Source of the DNA: an uncultured Ruminococcus sp.
GTDB taxonomy: Bacteria > Bacillota > Clostridia > Lachnospirales > Lachnospiraceae
NCBI GenBank assembly: GCA_946494335.1
Contig: CAMMBV010000008.1
Coordinates: forward strand, 1-64,000
DNA length: 64,000 bases
Reading direction: 5' to 3'
Under the pieces are notes generated by a model. The model saw only the letters and a program-made list of their open reading frames with translations. It was not told the DNA's origin and ran no database searches. This document shows positions 34,912 to 43,731 of this stretch, one piece after another. A program made the translations under genes and the position numbers. The stretch's first letter is position 1. Each line of letters opens with the position of its first letter.

Positions 34912-35383
34912 ACGAAAAATCTCCGCTCTTTCCTCCGCTTTTGCTGACCAGATGGATATCCTTCATCACCATTCTCTTATCGATAGCCTTACACATATCG
35001 TAAATGGTCAGCAGCGCAACCTGTACTCCCGTCAGCGCCTCCATCTCCACCCCGGTTTTGCCGTCCGTCTTCACGGTGCAGAACACTGTAATCTCATTTG
35101 CTCTGCGATTAAGCTCAAAGTCCACGCTGCATTTAGTGACAGAGAGGGGATGACAAAGAGGGATCAGGGAAGAAGTCTGTTTTACCCCCATGATGCCTGC
35201 AATCCGGGCAACGCCCAGCACATCACCCTTTTTCACCCTGTGGTTTTCAACCGCCTCCATGATCTTTTGGTCCACGCAGATGGTACCCCTGGCCACTGCG
35301 GTACGGCTGGTTATATTCTTTTCTGAAACGTCCACCATAACAGCATTTCCATTTTCATCAAAATGCGTCAGTTCTTTTTCCAT
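34901..35383 (-). CDS. moaC: Cyclic pyranopterin monophosphate synthase
   Basis: About 160 residues. [13 protein letters not shown] (near residue 70) and [22 protein letters not shown] (near residue 112) are diagnostic. It converts the MoaA product to cPMP. I chose ATG 35383 (MEKELTHF) because GAGGAGG stands 6 bases before it. It overlaps the 3' end of moaA. MoaD and MoaE are not in this window. Confidence 0.95.
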   Translation of the reverse strand: MEKELTHFDENGNAVMVDVSEKNITSRTAVARGTICVDQKIMEAVENHRVKKGDVLGVARIAGIMGVKQTSSLIPLCHPLSVTKCSVDFELNRRANEITVFCTVKTDGKTGVEMEALTGVQVALLTIYDMCKAIDKRMVMKDIHLVSKSGGKSGDFSYEG

Positions 35384-35393
35384 TTGTGCCTCC

Positions 35394-36326
35394 TCACCGG
35401 TATGTCTCAAACATCACCTTTACCCGGCCTCCGCAGACCATCCCCAGATCCGCCGCCTCTGAATTGGAGAGATCGTATTGCTGCAGGGCGAAAGGCGTTC
35501 CATTTTTGCACAGCTCCATGGCGTATTTTACCGCTCTGTGCTCGACGGCGCCTCCTCCGATGGTACCGAAGCTTTTTCCGGAAACGGTAACGACCATACG
35601 GCTTCCTCTCCCCCTGGGAGACGAGCCCTGTTTATCCACCACCGTCACCATGGCTCCCGCTTCCTGACAGTGCAGTCCCTCCCGCACCGCATCGTCCAGC
35701 ACATTGCGGTCAGACCGGTTTTTCACCTGCACAATCTCAGCGGCTATACTCACCGCAATTTCCGCCGGCGTCTGTCCCCCTATGGGAAGTCCGATGGGCG
35801 AATGCAGCTCATTTATCTGCTCTTCCAAAAAACCGTCCTGCCTTAACCGGTCTTTTTGATGGCGTACTTTACTTCTGCTGCCGATCATTCCCAGATAATC
35901 ATAAGACCTTGTAAGAATGTCTGTCAGACAGGTGTAATCATGTTCATGTCCTCTGGTCAGTATAACATAATATGCATGGGGCGGAAATGAAACTTTTGAA
36001 AAATCTTTTTCAAAATTCAGGCACAGAACGTGATCCGCCATGGGAAAACGGGAAAAACTGGCGAATTCCTCCCGGTCGTCAATTACAGTCAGCTCATAAT
36101 CCATCATTTTCAGTATCTGCGCCACGGCGAGAGATACGTGTCCCCCGCCGCAGAGCACCGCATGAATTCTCCCAAGAAAAGTTTCGCAGAATATACCGTC
36201 TCTTTGTTTTTCCCGGAAAAATTTCTTTTTCCCCACATCCGTTCCTTCCAGAACTGTCGTCACGTCCACTGCGTTTTCCCGACCAAGACGATCCGTCAGT
36301 TCCAGATAAAATCCGCGATAATCCAC
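35394..36326 (-). CDS. XdhC/CoxI-family maturation protein with reversed domain order
   Basis: 310 residues. The Rossmann (XdhC) domain comes first: [18 protein letters not shown] near residue 55, [12 protein letters not shown] near 123 and [10 protein letters not shown] near 143. The CoxI part comes last: [18 protein letters not shown] (near 232), [13 protein letters not shown] and [10 protein letters not shown]. In classic XdhC the CoxI part is N-terminal. Members bring sulfurated molybdenum cofactor to xanthine dehydrogenase-type enzymes. I recall a class named XdhC family aldehyde oxidoreductase maturation factor that this may match. The start is GTG, ten bases after GGAGGG. Confidence 0.88.
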   Translation of the reverse strand: MDYRGFYLELTDRLGRENAVDVTTVLEGTDVGKKKFFREKQRDGIFCETFLGRIHAVLCGGGHVSLAVAQILKMMDYELTVIDDREEFASFSRFPMADHVLCLNFEKDFSKVSFPPHAYYVILTRGHEHDYTCLTDILTRSYDYLGMIGSRSKVRHQKDRLRQDGFLEEQINELHSPIGLPIGGQTPAEIAVSIAAEIVQVKNRSDRNVLDDAVREGLHCQEAGAMVTVVDKQGSSPRGRGSRMVVTVSGKSFGTIGGGAVEHRAVKYAMELCKNGTPFALQQYDLSNSEAADLGMVCGGRVKVMFETYR

Positions 36327-36340
36327 TTTGTATTGCCCTC

Positions 36341-37375
36341 CTATGCTTTTCCAAAACCGCAGTTGGGGAAAGTACAGGTTTTACAGTTCAGACAGAGTCC
36401 CCCAACACCCAGCGCTGCAATTTCTTCCTTTGTGACGGGATCGTCCGCCAGAACTCTGGGCAGCACCAGATCAAAAATTGTCCTTTTGGCATACATGACG
36501 CACCCCGGAAGTCCCAGAACCGGAATCTCACTTCCGTCCTCTTTTTTATAATAGGCAATCATCAGCATAGCTCCCGGCAGTACCGGCGCCCCATAGGTCA
36601 CAACCCGTGCGCCCGTATCGGCAATGGCTCCCGGCGTCCGGTCGTCAGGATCCACACTCATTCCGCCGGTACAGACCACCAGCTGCGCTCCTTTTCCTAT
36701 CATATGGACAATTTCATCTCTGATTTTTTCTTTCTCATCTCCCACCAGACTTTCCATTGTCACGCTGGAGCCGAATTCTTCTATTTTTTCTTTTACCACC
36801 GGCGTAAACGTATCTTTGATCCTGCCGTAGAAAACTTCATTTCCGGTAGTCACAATACCCACATTCTTCTTTTGAAAAGGCAGCAGCTTCAGCAAAGGCT
36901 CTGTTCCGGCCGCTTCCCGCGCCCTGTTCATCTTTTCTTCTTCAATGACCAGCGGAATGATCCTGGTACCCGCCAGCACATCCCCCTTCTTCACCACCGT
37001 ATTATCATGTCTGGATGCAATCATCATCTCACCCAGCATATTGACTGCCAGCATCCCGTCTTTTCTGATTTTAAGCAGGCCGTCAGCCGTGGCACGAAGT
37101 TCGATTTTCCCTTCCTTTACCTCAGAGGGCTCCATATACTCGTTTTTACAGATGTCATACAGAATCTGAGCCGCCTCATTTTCATGGAGAATTCCTTTTT
37201 TTTTCTCCCAGACGTAAATATGGTCTTTTCCCATGGACAGCAGCACCGGGATATCCTCCTGGCAAATCACATGTCCTTTTCGGAAAGCAGGTCCTTTTTT
37301 CTCCCCCCGGATGATCTGCGTAACATCGTGACACAGTACGTGTCCCACTGCTTTTGCAGTCTCTATCTCCTTCAT
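36341..37375 (-). CDS. MoeA-like molybdopterin-binding protein with a C-terminal Cys cluster
   Basis: About 344 residues. The MoeA/MogA-type domain spans about 160-320 with GIVTTGNEVFYGRI, VVCTGGMSVDPDDRTPGAI and VLGLPGCVMYAKRTIFD. The C-terminus LCLNCKTCTFPNCGFGKA holds four Cys in CxxCxxCxxxxC spacing, which could bind an Fe-S cluster or zinc. True MoeA is longer and has other N-terminal domains. The gene probably acts in molybdate insertion or cofactor handling. I chose ATG 37375 behind AAAGGAGG; the longer ORF overlaps the phosphatase gene. Confidence 0.85.
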   Translation of the reverse strand: MKEIETAKAVGHVLCHDVTQIIRGEKKGPAFRKGHVICQEDIPVLLSMGKDHIYVWEKKKGILHENEAAQILYDICKNEYMEPSEVKEGKIELRATADGLLKIRKDGMLAVNMLGEMMIASRHDNTVVKKGDVLAGTRIIPLVIEEEKMNRAREAAGTEPLLKLLPFQKKNVGIVTTGNEVFYGRIKDTFTPVVKEKIEEFGSSVTMESLVGDEKEKIRDEIVHMIGKGAQLVVCTGGMSVDPDDRTPGAIADTGARVVTYGAPVLPGAMLMIAYYKKEDGSEIPVLGLPGCVMYAKRTIFDLVLPRVLADDPVTKEEIAALGVGGLCLNCKTCTFPNCGFGKA

Positions 37376-37410
37376 ATTTGTGCATCCTCCTTTTAGTGAA
37401 TATAATACTG

Positions 37411-37986
37411 TTAATCCGCCGGCGGATATTCCGTCAGCACATAAGCGCCGTAATCCAAATGGTATCGGAACACCTGATTCAAAGGATTCCCTTCCTCCCG
37501 GCATTTCATGGCTCTGATCACGCCTGCATGGGTGATGGCCAGCACCAGCGATTCCCGGCCAAAAGATTTCTCCCAGGATACCACCGCATTCATAACCCTG
37601 TCCGCCAGTTTTTGAAAATTCTCCCCGCCCGGCGGACTAAATTTCTCCGGTTCTTTTCCCCTTCGTTCATATTCTTTTGGATATTTCTCCCGGATCTCCT
37701 CCATCGACGCCCCCTCCCATAAACCCATATGAATCTCCCGCAGCCCTGGGTCACGACAAAACCCCATTCCATATATCCGTGCGGCGATCTGAGCCGACTG
37801 AACACATCGAAGGAGATCGCTGCAGCAGATTTTAGAAACGTCGGGAAAGATTTGGTGAAGCTTCTTCAAAGATCTCTCCATTTTCTCTTTTCCCTTTTCC
37901 GTCATGGGATAATCACTCTGTCCAATATACCGCTTCACCGTATCGGGCAGGAGAATTTCCCCGTGACGCATCCATATCACTCTCAT
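37411..37986 (-). CDS. Histidine phosphatase family protein
   Basis: 191 residues of the phosphoglycerate-mutase-like fold. The catalytic RHG is at MRHGEILL (residues 6-9), the second Arg in CSDLLRCVQSA, the Glu in LREIHMGLWEG, and the second His in AITHAGVIRAM. This resembles the CobC group. In this operon it probably dephosphorylates a nucleotide or cofactor intermediate. The substrate is unknown. It starts 4 bases after the adenylating-enzyme gene ends. Confidence 0.85.
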   Translation of the reverse strand: MRVIWMRHGEILLPDTVKRYIGQSDYPMTEKGKEKMERSLKKLHQIFPDVSKICCSDLLRCVQSAQIAARIYGMGFCRDPGLREIHMGLWEGASMEEIREKYPKEYERRGKEPEKFSPPGGENFQKLADRVMNAVVSWEKSFGRESLVLAITHAGVIRAMKCREEGNPLNQVFRYHLDYGAYVLTEYPPAD

Positions 37987-37990
37987 TGCC

Positions 37991-39259
37991 TTACCTGCAC
38001 CGGATATACCGCTTTCCTTTGTACTGAGGATTCCAGCTTTCTACTGTCTCCCAGGTTAACTCAAATTCCACTCCGTCCTTTTTCATAAACTGTTCCTCCA
38101 AAAGCTGCCGGGCCAGACGGATCTTTCCCCCGGTCTCCCCAAGAAAGACCAGATGAAACAGGAACCTTTGTTCTTTTCTCTTATATTCTACACCGTAGTC
38201 CAGCAGTCCGTCTATGGAAAACAGTACCTCATCCAATGCTGCCATATCCACACTTCTTTTTCCATCGCTCACTGCTCCCTGTATCCGGCCGCCCGTTTTT
38301 ACAATTCTGGTCAGATAACTGCCGCAGCCGCAGCGACTGTGATCCAGAACCGCCCGGTCTCCCGTCCGGTACCGGATCAGCGGCATGCCCTTTCTCGTCA
38401 GCGTGGTCAGCACCAGTTCCCCTTCTTTGCCGTCTGGCACCGCCTTCCCGTCAGACGGATCAATCACTTCCATCAGAAGATCATTTTCCCGGATATGCAT
38501 CCCCTTGCGGCAGCAGCATTCCAAAGCGCCGCCCAGTCCCGTTTCCGTCATGCCGAAATGATTAAACACACGGCATTCCAGTCCGTCCTCGATTCTCTTT
38601 CTCACACTGTCCGCCAGATAATCCGTACTGACCAGAATATTCTTCAGATTCAAAGATACATGTTCCGCCTTCGCATGTTCCGCCAGCGCCAGCGCCTGCA
38701 GGGGTGTTCCTACAAAAGCATGGATATGCTCTCTTAACAGCAGCTGCAGACTGGCCTGGGGATCTTCCACCGGACCCGGACCATATCCGATAACCTTTCG
38801 CCGTTTCAGTCCTTTCAGCAGCAGTTTCCCCACGGAATCTTCCGCGCTGCTGGGGAGAAATACGGCGGTCTTTTCACCAGGGGCGACAATCTGCCCCATA
38901 CCGTGACAAAAAAAATCCACCGTCAGTTCCAGATCCTCCCCGGTAAAATAAAGCCTTTTGGGTCTGCCCGCAGTGCCGGAAGTCTGAAGCGTTACTACCC
39001 GCTCTATCTCTCCCTGGGAAACACAAAGCATTTTCAGTCCGTCTCTTCGCAAGTCCTCATCCGAAAGAAAAGGAAGCTTTGAAAATGATTCCAGATCCCG
39101 GGGACTTTCGCAGTCTTTAAACCTTTTCCGGTAAAATGGACTTTTTTCGCAGATATACGCAAACATAGCTTTTACCTTTTCTGTTTGCCAGCGAACTATC
39201 CCTTCCCGGTCAGAGATTCCATGCTTTTCTTTGATCCATTGATCCAGTACCGACTTCAT
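37991..39259 (-). CDS. PaaK-like AMP-forming enzyme, DVU_1553-type
   Basis: 422 residues, related to phenylacetate-CoA ligases. TLQTSGTAGRPKRLYF (near residue 90) is the ATP loop, FNHFGMTETGLGGALECC (near residue 236) the adenylate-binding motif and RYRTGDRAVLD (near residue 298) the hinge motif. A run CGCGSYLTRIVKTGGR follows. It should activate a carboxylate as its adenylate, but whether it makes a CoA thioester is not known. From memory, homologues are found next to Mop-type oxidoreductases as DVU_1553 family. ATGA overlap with the radical SAM gene. Confidence 0.82.
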   Translation of the reverse strand: MKSVLDQWIKEKHGISDREGIVRWQTEKVKAMFAYICEKSPFYRKRFKDCESPRDLESFSKLPFLSDEDLRRDGLKMLCVSQGEIERVVTLQTSGTAGRPKRLYFTGEDLELTVDFFCHGMGQIVAPGEKTAVFLPSSAEDSVGKLLLKGLKRRKVIGYGPGPVEDPQASLQLLLREHIHAFVGTPLQALALAEHAKAEHVSLNLKNILVSTDYLADSVRKRIEDGLECRVFNHFGMTETGLGGALECCCRKGMHIRENDLLMEVIDPSDGKAVPDGKEGELVLTTLTRKGMPLIRYRTGDRAVLDHSRCGCGSYLTRIVKTGGRIQGAVSDGKRSVDMAALDEVLFSIDGLLDYGVEYKRKEQRFLFHLVFLGETGGKIRLARQLLEEQFMKKDGVEFELTWETVESWNPQYKGKRYIRCR

Positions 39260-40650
39260 TCTTCCGTCTTTCCCCTGTACAGACCCATTCCCTGCCGGGA
39301 CGTCAGATTATAGGCACAGAACGGAATCAGTCTGGCTCCGTCCCCGGGATTCACCACATGTATGTAGCACTCTTTCAGCCGGTTCAGATCCAGATTCCAG
39401 GCATCCATAAAGGTCATACAGGAGACGGCCAGCGAATGGGTGTCCACCCGTTCCAGAAAATCATCCAGGGATCCGGTGCTGCAGCTGCAGCAGCAGCTGC
39501 TGTTGCCCGCCTGAACCTTTCTGACTTTTGGCCTGCCCGCCGACCAACGCCTGGCCACAAATTTCTGCGCTTTTCGGGACGCTTCCGGTTCCGCTGTTTT
39601 TTCACTGCCGCAGCCGCAGGAATTATCCTTCTGCCAGGATCGTAAGGTCCCGTCTTCCATCAAAATAAAATTACCGCTGAAGGAACAGTAGGGATTTTCT
39701 GCATTCCCCGCCCGGAAATCCCCGACCTTCATCCTGCCGCCGGTCTGCCTTTCGATGTCAGAAAGCAGCTGGGGAAGCGTATACCGCCTGCCTGGATCCA
39801 TCTGGTCGTACCGTCCAAAATAACTTAAGGGCTGAAAATGCACACCCCGGATGGCCGGCATGCCCTCAAGGGCAAAATCCAGGATATCTCCCACTTCTTC
39901 TGTGTTTATCCCTTCTGCCAGAACAGGAACCAGGACCACTCCGATCCCTGCTTTGCTGCAGTTTTCAATGGCAGCTTTTTTCTCATCCAGCAGCATCTTT
40001 CCGCGCAGCGCCAGATAAGTGCGTTCCGAAAAGCCGTCAAACTGCAGGAAAACACAGTTTAGTCCCGCTTCGGCCAGTCTCTTTACGTAATCCATATCAT
40101 GTGCAAGACGGATGCCATTGGTATTGAGCTGGAAAAAAGTAAATCCCTTCTCCCTGCCCAGACGAATGATTTCGGGAATATCGTCCCGCAGCGACGGCTC
40201 CCCTCCCGAAAGCTGAATATTAAAGGGCCCTCCCTTTTCCATCAGCATATCATACCATCTGCCTATGGTTTCAAGATCCGGCTCTGCTTCTGTTTCTTTT
40301 CCCGATGAGGCGAAACAGATGGGGCACCCCAGATTGCAGCGGCTGGTCACCTCCAGAAGCACACAGCATGTTTTCTGACGGTGATCCGGACAAAGGCCGC
40401 AGTCATAGGGACATCCTTTTTCTCTTTCTTTCGCTGGATTCACAGGCGTCTGCGCTCTGTCCTCCTGACGCCATTTTTCATAATCCGGCCCGCCGCTCCA
40501 GATCAGCGTTTTAAAAAAACCGTGCCTGGGACATTCTTTTTCCATATAAACTTTATCATCGTAACGTACATTTTTTGCCGGTATTTTTTTCAGGCAAACC
40601 GGGCATACACTTTCTGTCTCCCGACAGACTACACCTTTTCCTTCCATCAT
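39256..40650 (-). CDS. Radical SAM protein of the aldehyde-oxidoreductase island (TrsS-like)
   Basis: 464 residues. The radical SAM motif CNLGCPICFASSG is near residue 104, preceded by two Cys pairs (CPVCLKK, CPRHG) and CPYDCGLCPDH. LSGGEPSLRDDIP near residue 147 and LNTNG follow. The C-terminal part has CGCGS and a Cys-Ser run SSCCCSCS near residue 390. I recall relatives called radical SAM (seleno)protein TrsS; here all positions are Cys and no in-frame TGA occurs. Its reaction is unknown. ATGA overlaps join it to both neighbours. Confidence 0.82.
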   Translation of the reverse strand: MMEGKGVVCRETESVCPVCLKKIPAKNVRYDDKVYMEKECPRHGFFKTLIWSGGPDYEKWRQEDRAQTPVNPAKEREKGCPYDCGLCPDHRQKTCCVLLEVTSRCNLGCPICFASSGKETEAEPDLETIGRWYDMLMEKGGPFNIQLSGGEPSLRDDIPEIIRLGREKGFTFFQLNTNGIRLAHDMDYVKRLAEAGLNCVFLQFDGFSERTYLALRGKMLLDEKKAAIENCSKAGIGVVLVPVLAEGINTEEVGDILDFALEGMPAIRGVHFQPLSYFGRYDQMDPGRRYTLPQLLSDIERQTGGRMKVGDFRAGNAENPYCSFSGNFILMEDGTLRSWQKDNSCGCGSEKTAEPEASRKAQKFVARRWSAGRPKVRKVQAGNSSCCCSCSTGSLDDFLERVDTHSLAVSCMTFMDAWNLDLNRLKECYIHVVNPGDGARLIPFCAYNLTSRQGMGLYRGKTEE

Positions 40651-40955
40651 TTATCTCTCCTTTTCTCCAAGATTTTCTTCAGTTCCTTTTCGGTCCACGC
40701 TTTCTGCTCTTCCCACTCTTCCGGCAGAAATCCTGCTTTTATTATATTATCCTTTAACATGCCTTTCAGCCGGATCCCGGAAGCTGTCTCCAGCAGAAAA
40801 AACGGCCGTCTGAAATTTCTTTTTACCTCCAGCCGTCCCAGCTGTGCCAGCTGCTCCAGAAAGTCGTCGTCAATCTTTTCCGGCATTGTATAGATATAAG
40901 ATTTTGCGTTGGCAAAGCAGTTTTCCGCTTTTTTACAGATAAACTCTTCTCTCAT
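40647..40955 (-). CDS. Small conserved protein of the molybdenum island, unknown function
   Basis: 102 residues, charged and mostly helical, with two Cys near the N-terminus (EEFICKKAENCFANAK). I do not recognise a family. The 4-base ATGA overlaps at both ends with the aminotransferase-like and radical SAM genes argue that it is a real part of the operon and perhaps a partner protein of one of them. Confidence 0.7.
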   Translation of the reverse strand: MREEFICKKAENCFANAKSYIYTMPEKIDDDFLEQLAQLGRLEVKRNFRRPFFLLETASGIRLKGMLKDNIIKAGFLPEEWEEQKAWTEKELKKILEKRRDK

Positions 40956-42070
40956 GCCAGTATCGCCTCCAGTGCTTCCTTTACTTCCTCTGTCTCCTCT
41001 TTCGTAGTAAAACGGGAAAGACTGAAACGTACAGTACCTGTGGCCGGCATGGAAAGATACGGAAAGATCAAAGGAGCGCAGTGGAGGCCTGTCCTGCAGA
41101 TGATATCAAAGCTGCCGTACAGCATATCGCCTATATCTTCCGGCGAATATTTTTCTGATACAAAGGTCAGCACCGGTGTTCTCATCCCTTCTGTGGATAC
41201 AACCCGGCATCCCAGCCTTCTTAAAGTGTCCTCCAGATCCCGCACCAGATCCAGTACTTTTTCCGTATCCGCCGGATGATTCCGGTTCCAGTCCAGCGCA
41301 TAATGAAGCCCCGCCAGGGAAGTATCATTCTGGGTTCCCGGCTCCAACCGAAGGGGCATCTCGCGGGGCATCTCCTTCTCATCCGAACGGATTCCGGTTC
41401 CCCCGGTGAACACCGGAGCAATGGAAATTTTTGGCGATACATAAAGGGCTCCGGTTCCCTGAGGACCCAGAAGATATTTATGTCCGGTGATTACCGCCAT
41501 ATCAAGCTCCCACTTACCGGCCTGAATAGGATACAGCCCCGCCGTCTGGGAGGCATCCAGAAATACATGGCACCCCCGCTCCTTCGCCATGGCGGACAAC
41601 ACTTCCACATCATTGACCGCCCCGGTTACATTGGACGCATGGGTCAGCACCAGCATCCTGGGATGATACTCCTTCAAATACCGGTCCAGTGTTTCCGCCT
41701 GCAGCCGTCCATCCTCTGAAACGGGCATTACGAAACAGTGAAGTTTCCCCGCTTTCTCAAGAAGATACAAAGGACGCAGCACCGCATTGTGTTCCGCCGC
41801 TGTTGTCAGCACCACATCCCCCTGCTCCCATGGAAATCCCAGCAGCCCCATATTCAGTCCGCTGGTAGCACAGGAGGCGTATACAATGTTTTCCGCTTCC
41901 CCAATACCCATTACCTCTGCAATGGCTTCCCGGCAGGTTTCCTCTTTGCCGGCCGCCGAGAAGGTAGCCCGGTTCCCGGGAGACGGGATTTCATCCAGCG
42001 TTTTCTTTACCACATCTGACATCCCCGGCGCTTTGGGCCAGGACGTGGCGGAATTGTTGAAATAGATCAA
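40952..42070 (-). CDS. Class V aminotransferase, cysteine desulfurase-like
   Basis: 372 residues. The N-terminus YFNNSATSWPKAP, THASNVTGAVND near residue 145, FLDASQTAGLYPI and the PLP lysine in VITGHKYLLGPQGTG (near residue 197) are CsdB/SufS-like. A possible catalytic Cys is in RTGLHCAPLIFP (near residue 334). It probably provides persulfide sulfur for the Mo=S ligand of the oxidoreductase, in the way that cysteine desulfurases work with XdhC. Selenocysteine lyase activity is an alternative. The start is TTG, overlapping the stop of the nucleotidyltransferase gene. Confidence 0.86.
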   Translation of the reverse strand: MIYFNNSATSWPKAPGMSDVVKKTLDEIPSPGNRATFSAAGKEETCREAIAEVMGIGEAENIVYASCATSGLNMGLLGFPWEQGDVVLTTAAEHNAVLRPLYLLEKAGKLHCFVMPVSEDGRLQAETLDRYLKEYHPRMLVLTHASNVTGAVNDVEVLSAMAKERGCHVFLDASQTAGLYPIQAGKWELDMAVITGHKYLLGPQGTGALYVSPKISIAPVFTGGTGIRSDEKEMPREMPLRLEPGTQNDTSLAGLHYALDWNRNHPADTEKVLDLVRDLEDTLRRLGCRVVSTEGMRTPVLTFVSEKYSPEDIGDMLYGSFDIICRTGLHCAPLIFPYLSMPATGTVRFSLSRFTTKEETEEVKEALEAILA

Positions 42071-42705
42071 AGAATCTCCCCTTTCCTGCGCTGCTCGTAC
42101 GCACGAAGCAGCCGTTCATAATCCTCTGGCAGGTCTGTGTCCTGGAGGACTTCCTCATCCTCCACCTCCAGACAGCTCACCTCATGTCTTTTCTCATATT
42201 CCCCGATCACTCCTCTGAGTCCCTCATCCCCTTTATAACTGAGAATTTCTCCGATCACTTCGGGGGAAAAAACCGGCGGATGCCCCTGCTTCCCGCAGCA
42301 GACGGGGATCAGGATCTTCGCTTCTTGCTTTTCATAGGCTTCTATCACACTCTTTATGGTTTCCGGCAGAATAAGAGGAACATCACCTGGACAGAACAGT
42401 ATGCCGGAAGTGCCTGCCTTTACCTCCTTCAAACCCAGCCTTATGGACTCCAGCATATCGGTCTCGTCATAATCCCTGTTGATGGCATACCGAACACCCA
42501 AAGTTTTCAGAAGCGGAATCACCTCATGTCTTTTATATCCCACCACTACAATAATATTTTTCAAGCCCGCCCTCTGAAAGCTTTCGATGGTTGACTGCAG
42601 GATGCAGCCCTCTCCCAGCGGAAGCAGCGGCTTAAACTTTTTCATACGTCTGGAACAGCCCGCCGCCACAATTAATACCGTGTAATCCTGATATTTTGTC
42701 CTCAT
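42067..42705 (-). CDS. MobA/MocA-like nucleotidyltransferase
   Basis: 212 residues. LIVAAGCSRRMKKFKPLLPLGEG (from residue 10) is the NTP-binding loop, and LFCPGDVPLILPETI near residue 103 carries the metal-binding Asp. It belongs to the MocA group, which attaches CMP or GMP to molybdopterin; Mop-type enzymes carry MCD (the cytosine dinucleotide form), so CTP:molybdopterin cytidylyltransferase is the best guess. From memory, the family is also called DVU_1551. Ribosome binding site GAGGAG. Confidence 0.87.
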   Translation of the reverse strand: MRTKYQDYTVLIVAAGCSRRMKKFKPLLPLGEGCILQSTIESFQRAGLKNIIVVVGYKRHEVIPLLKTLGVRYAINRDYDETDMLESIRLGLKEVKAGTSGILFCPGDVPLILPETIKSVIEAYEKQEAKILIPVCCGKQGHPPVFSPEVIGEILSYKGDEGLRGVIGEYEKRHEVSCLEVEDEEVLQDTDLPEDYERLLRAYEQRRKGEIL

Positions 42706-42726
42706 ATTCTCCTCACCTTACTGCTT

Positions 42727-43152
42727 TTATGTCAGCTCATATTCCGTCAGCATATCCATGATTTTTTCACAGCAGGATTCAATCATAGGAAAGCAGACCG
42801 TCATACATTTGGAAAAGTCTCCCTGCACAATATCCTGACACCTGGAAGAACCGTAATGGCTTTCCCAGTTATCCCCAAACCATTCCACATACTCCTGTAT
42901 GATTTCCCGGCTTCGGCTGTGCTCCAGCTCCTCCGATTCACCCTTGCCGGTAAAAAGTCCCAGAATGCAGCAACCTCCCGTTAAAGCTCCGCAGACTCCG
43001 CCGCCATGTCCCATTCCTCCTGTAAGGCCGCTCATGGCCCGTAAAAGATCGGGATTTTCCATGCCCGCAGCCTCAAGAATCACAGCCATCATCATCTGGC
43101 TGCATTCAAACCCTTCCAAACCCAGTTCCATCAGCCGTTCCTTTAATTCCAT
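42727..43152 (-). CDS. C-GCAxxG-C-C family protein
   Basis: About 141 residues. The family pattern is seen: FECSQMMMAV (near residue 15), then GGVCGALTGGCCILGLF (near residue 51) and CQDIV...SKCMTVCFPMIESCCE towards the end. The family probably binds a metal cluster or acts as a redox protein and is often found with iron-sulfur enzymes. I chose ATG 43152 behind AAAGGAGG. It overlaps the methyltransferase stop by about 10 bases. DVU_1555 is the name I recall for the version in this neighbourhood. Confidence 0.85.
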   Translation of the reverse strand: MELKERLMELGLEGFECSQMMMAVILEAAGMENPDLLRAMSGLTGGMGHGGGVCGALTGGCCILGLFTGKGESEELEHSRSREIIQEYVEWFGDNWESHYGSSRCQDIVQGDFSKCMTVCFPMIESCCEKIMDMLTEYELT

Positions 43153-43730
43153 CTGATTTTCGCCTCCTTTGACAGTATCGCCGCAAAGTAACTCATTTTT
43201 CTTCCTTTCCACGGAAAAGAGCCGTGTTCCCAAACCCATCTGGCCATGTATTCCCGAAAAAAAGAGGTTTCCTCCTCCCAGTCAAGCAGACAAAACCCCG
43301 TCTGCTTAAAGTATCTTTCCCAGCTGCCCTTTGATAAGGTCTCAGATTTTATATCAAAAAGATCAGAGATCAGAAGAACACCGTCCTCCTCCAAAAGTGC
43401 ATATATCCGCTCTAGCGCTTTTTGCACGTCCAGCAGGGAGAGAACACATTCCGCCATAATCATCCGGTATTTTTTTTCCGGATGGTAGGAAAATAAACTG
43501 GTCTGGCAGAAAACAGGATTATCCTGCAAGATACCGTCCTCCCATGATTTTTCAATATCGATGCCGGTACAGACAACACCCTGTCCGGCCAGAAAACGTA
43601 CGGTCTGTCCGCTGCCGCAGCCAACATCCAGCACAGAACCTTCTTTGGTCCACAGTCCCATCCGCCGGACTTTTTCCAGCTGCCTGCGCGTCAGCGCCAG
43701 TCCCCCCGGATGTGTCTTCTCACAGCCCAT
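43143..43730 (-). CDS. SAM-dependent methyltransferase, DVU_1556/TrsM-like
   Basis: 195 residues. The class I fold has motif I VLDVGCGSGQTVRFLA (near residue 34) and TGIDIEKSW for the SAM ribose. The N-terminus MGCEKTHPGGLALT is distinctive and I recall it as common to the DVU_1556 group. The substrate could be a thiol, selenol or cofactor intermediate. It starts two bases after the two-CxxC protein gene. No TGA interrupts the frame. Confidence 0.84.
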   Translation of the reverse strand: MGCEKTHPGGLALTRRQLEKVRRMGLWTKEGSVLDVGCGSGQTVRFLAGQGVVCTGIDIEKSWEDGILQDNPVFCQTSLFSYHPEKKYRMIMAECVLSLLDVQKALERIYALLEEDGVLLISDLFDIKSETLSKGSWERYFKQTGFCLLDWEEETSFFREYMARWVWEHGSFPWKGRKMSYFAAILSKEAKIRWN

Positions 43731-43731
43731 C

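Noticed and set aside
35972-37396. A 474-residue plus-strand ORF opposite the XdhC and MoeA-like genes
   Set aside because: It crosses two well-supported genes on the other strand, has no ribosome binding site and no recognisable domain.
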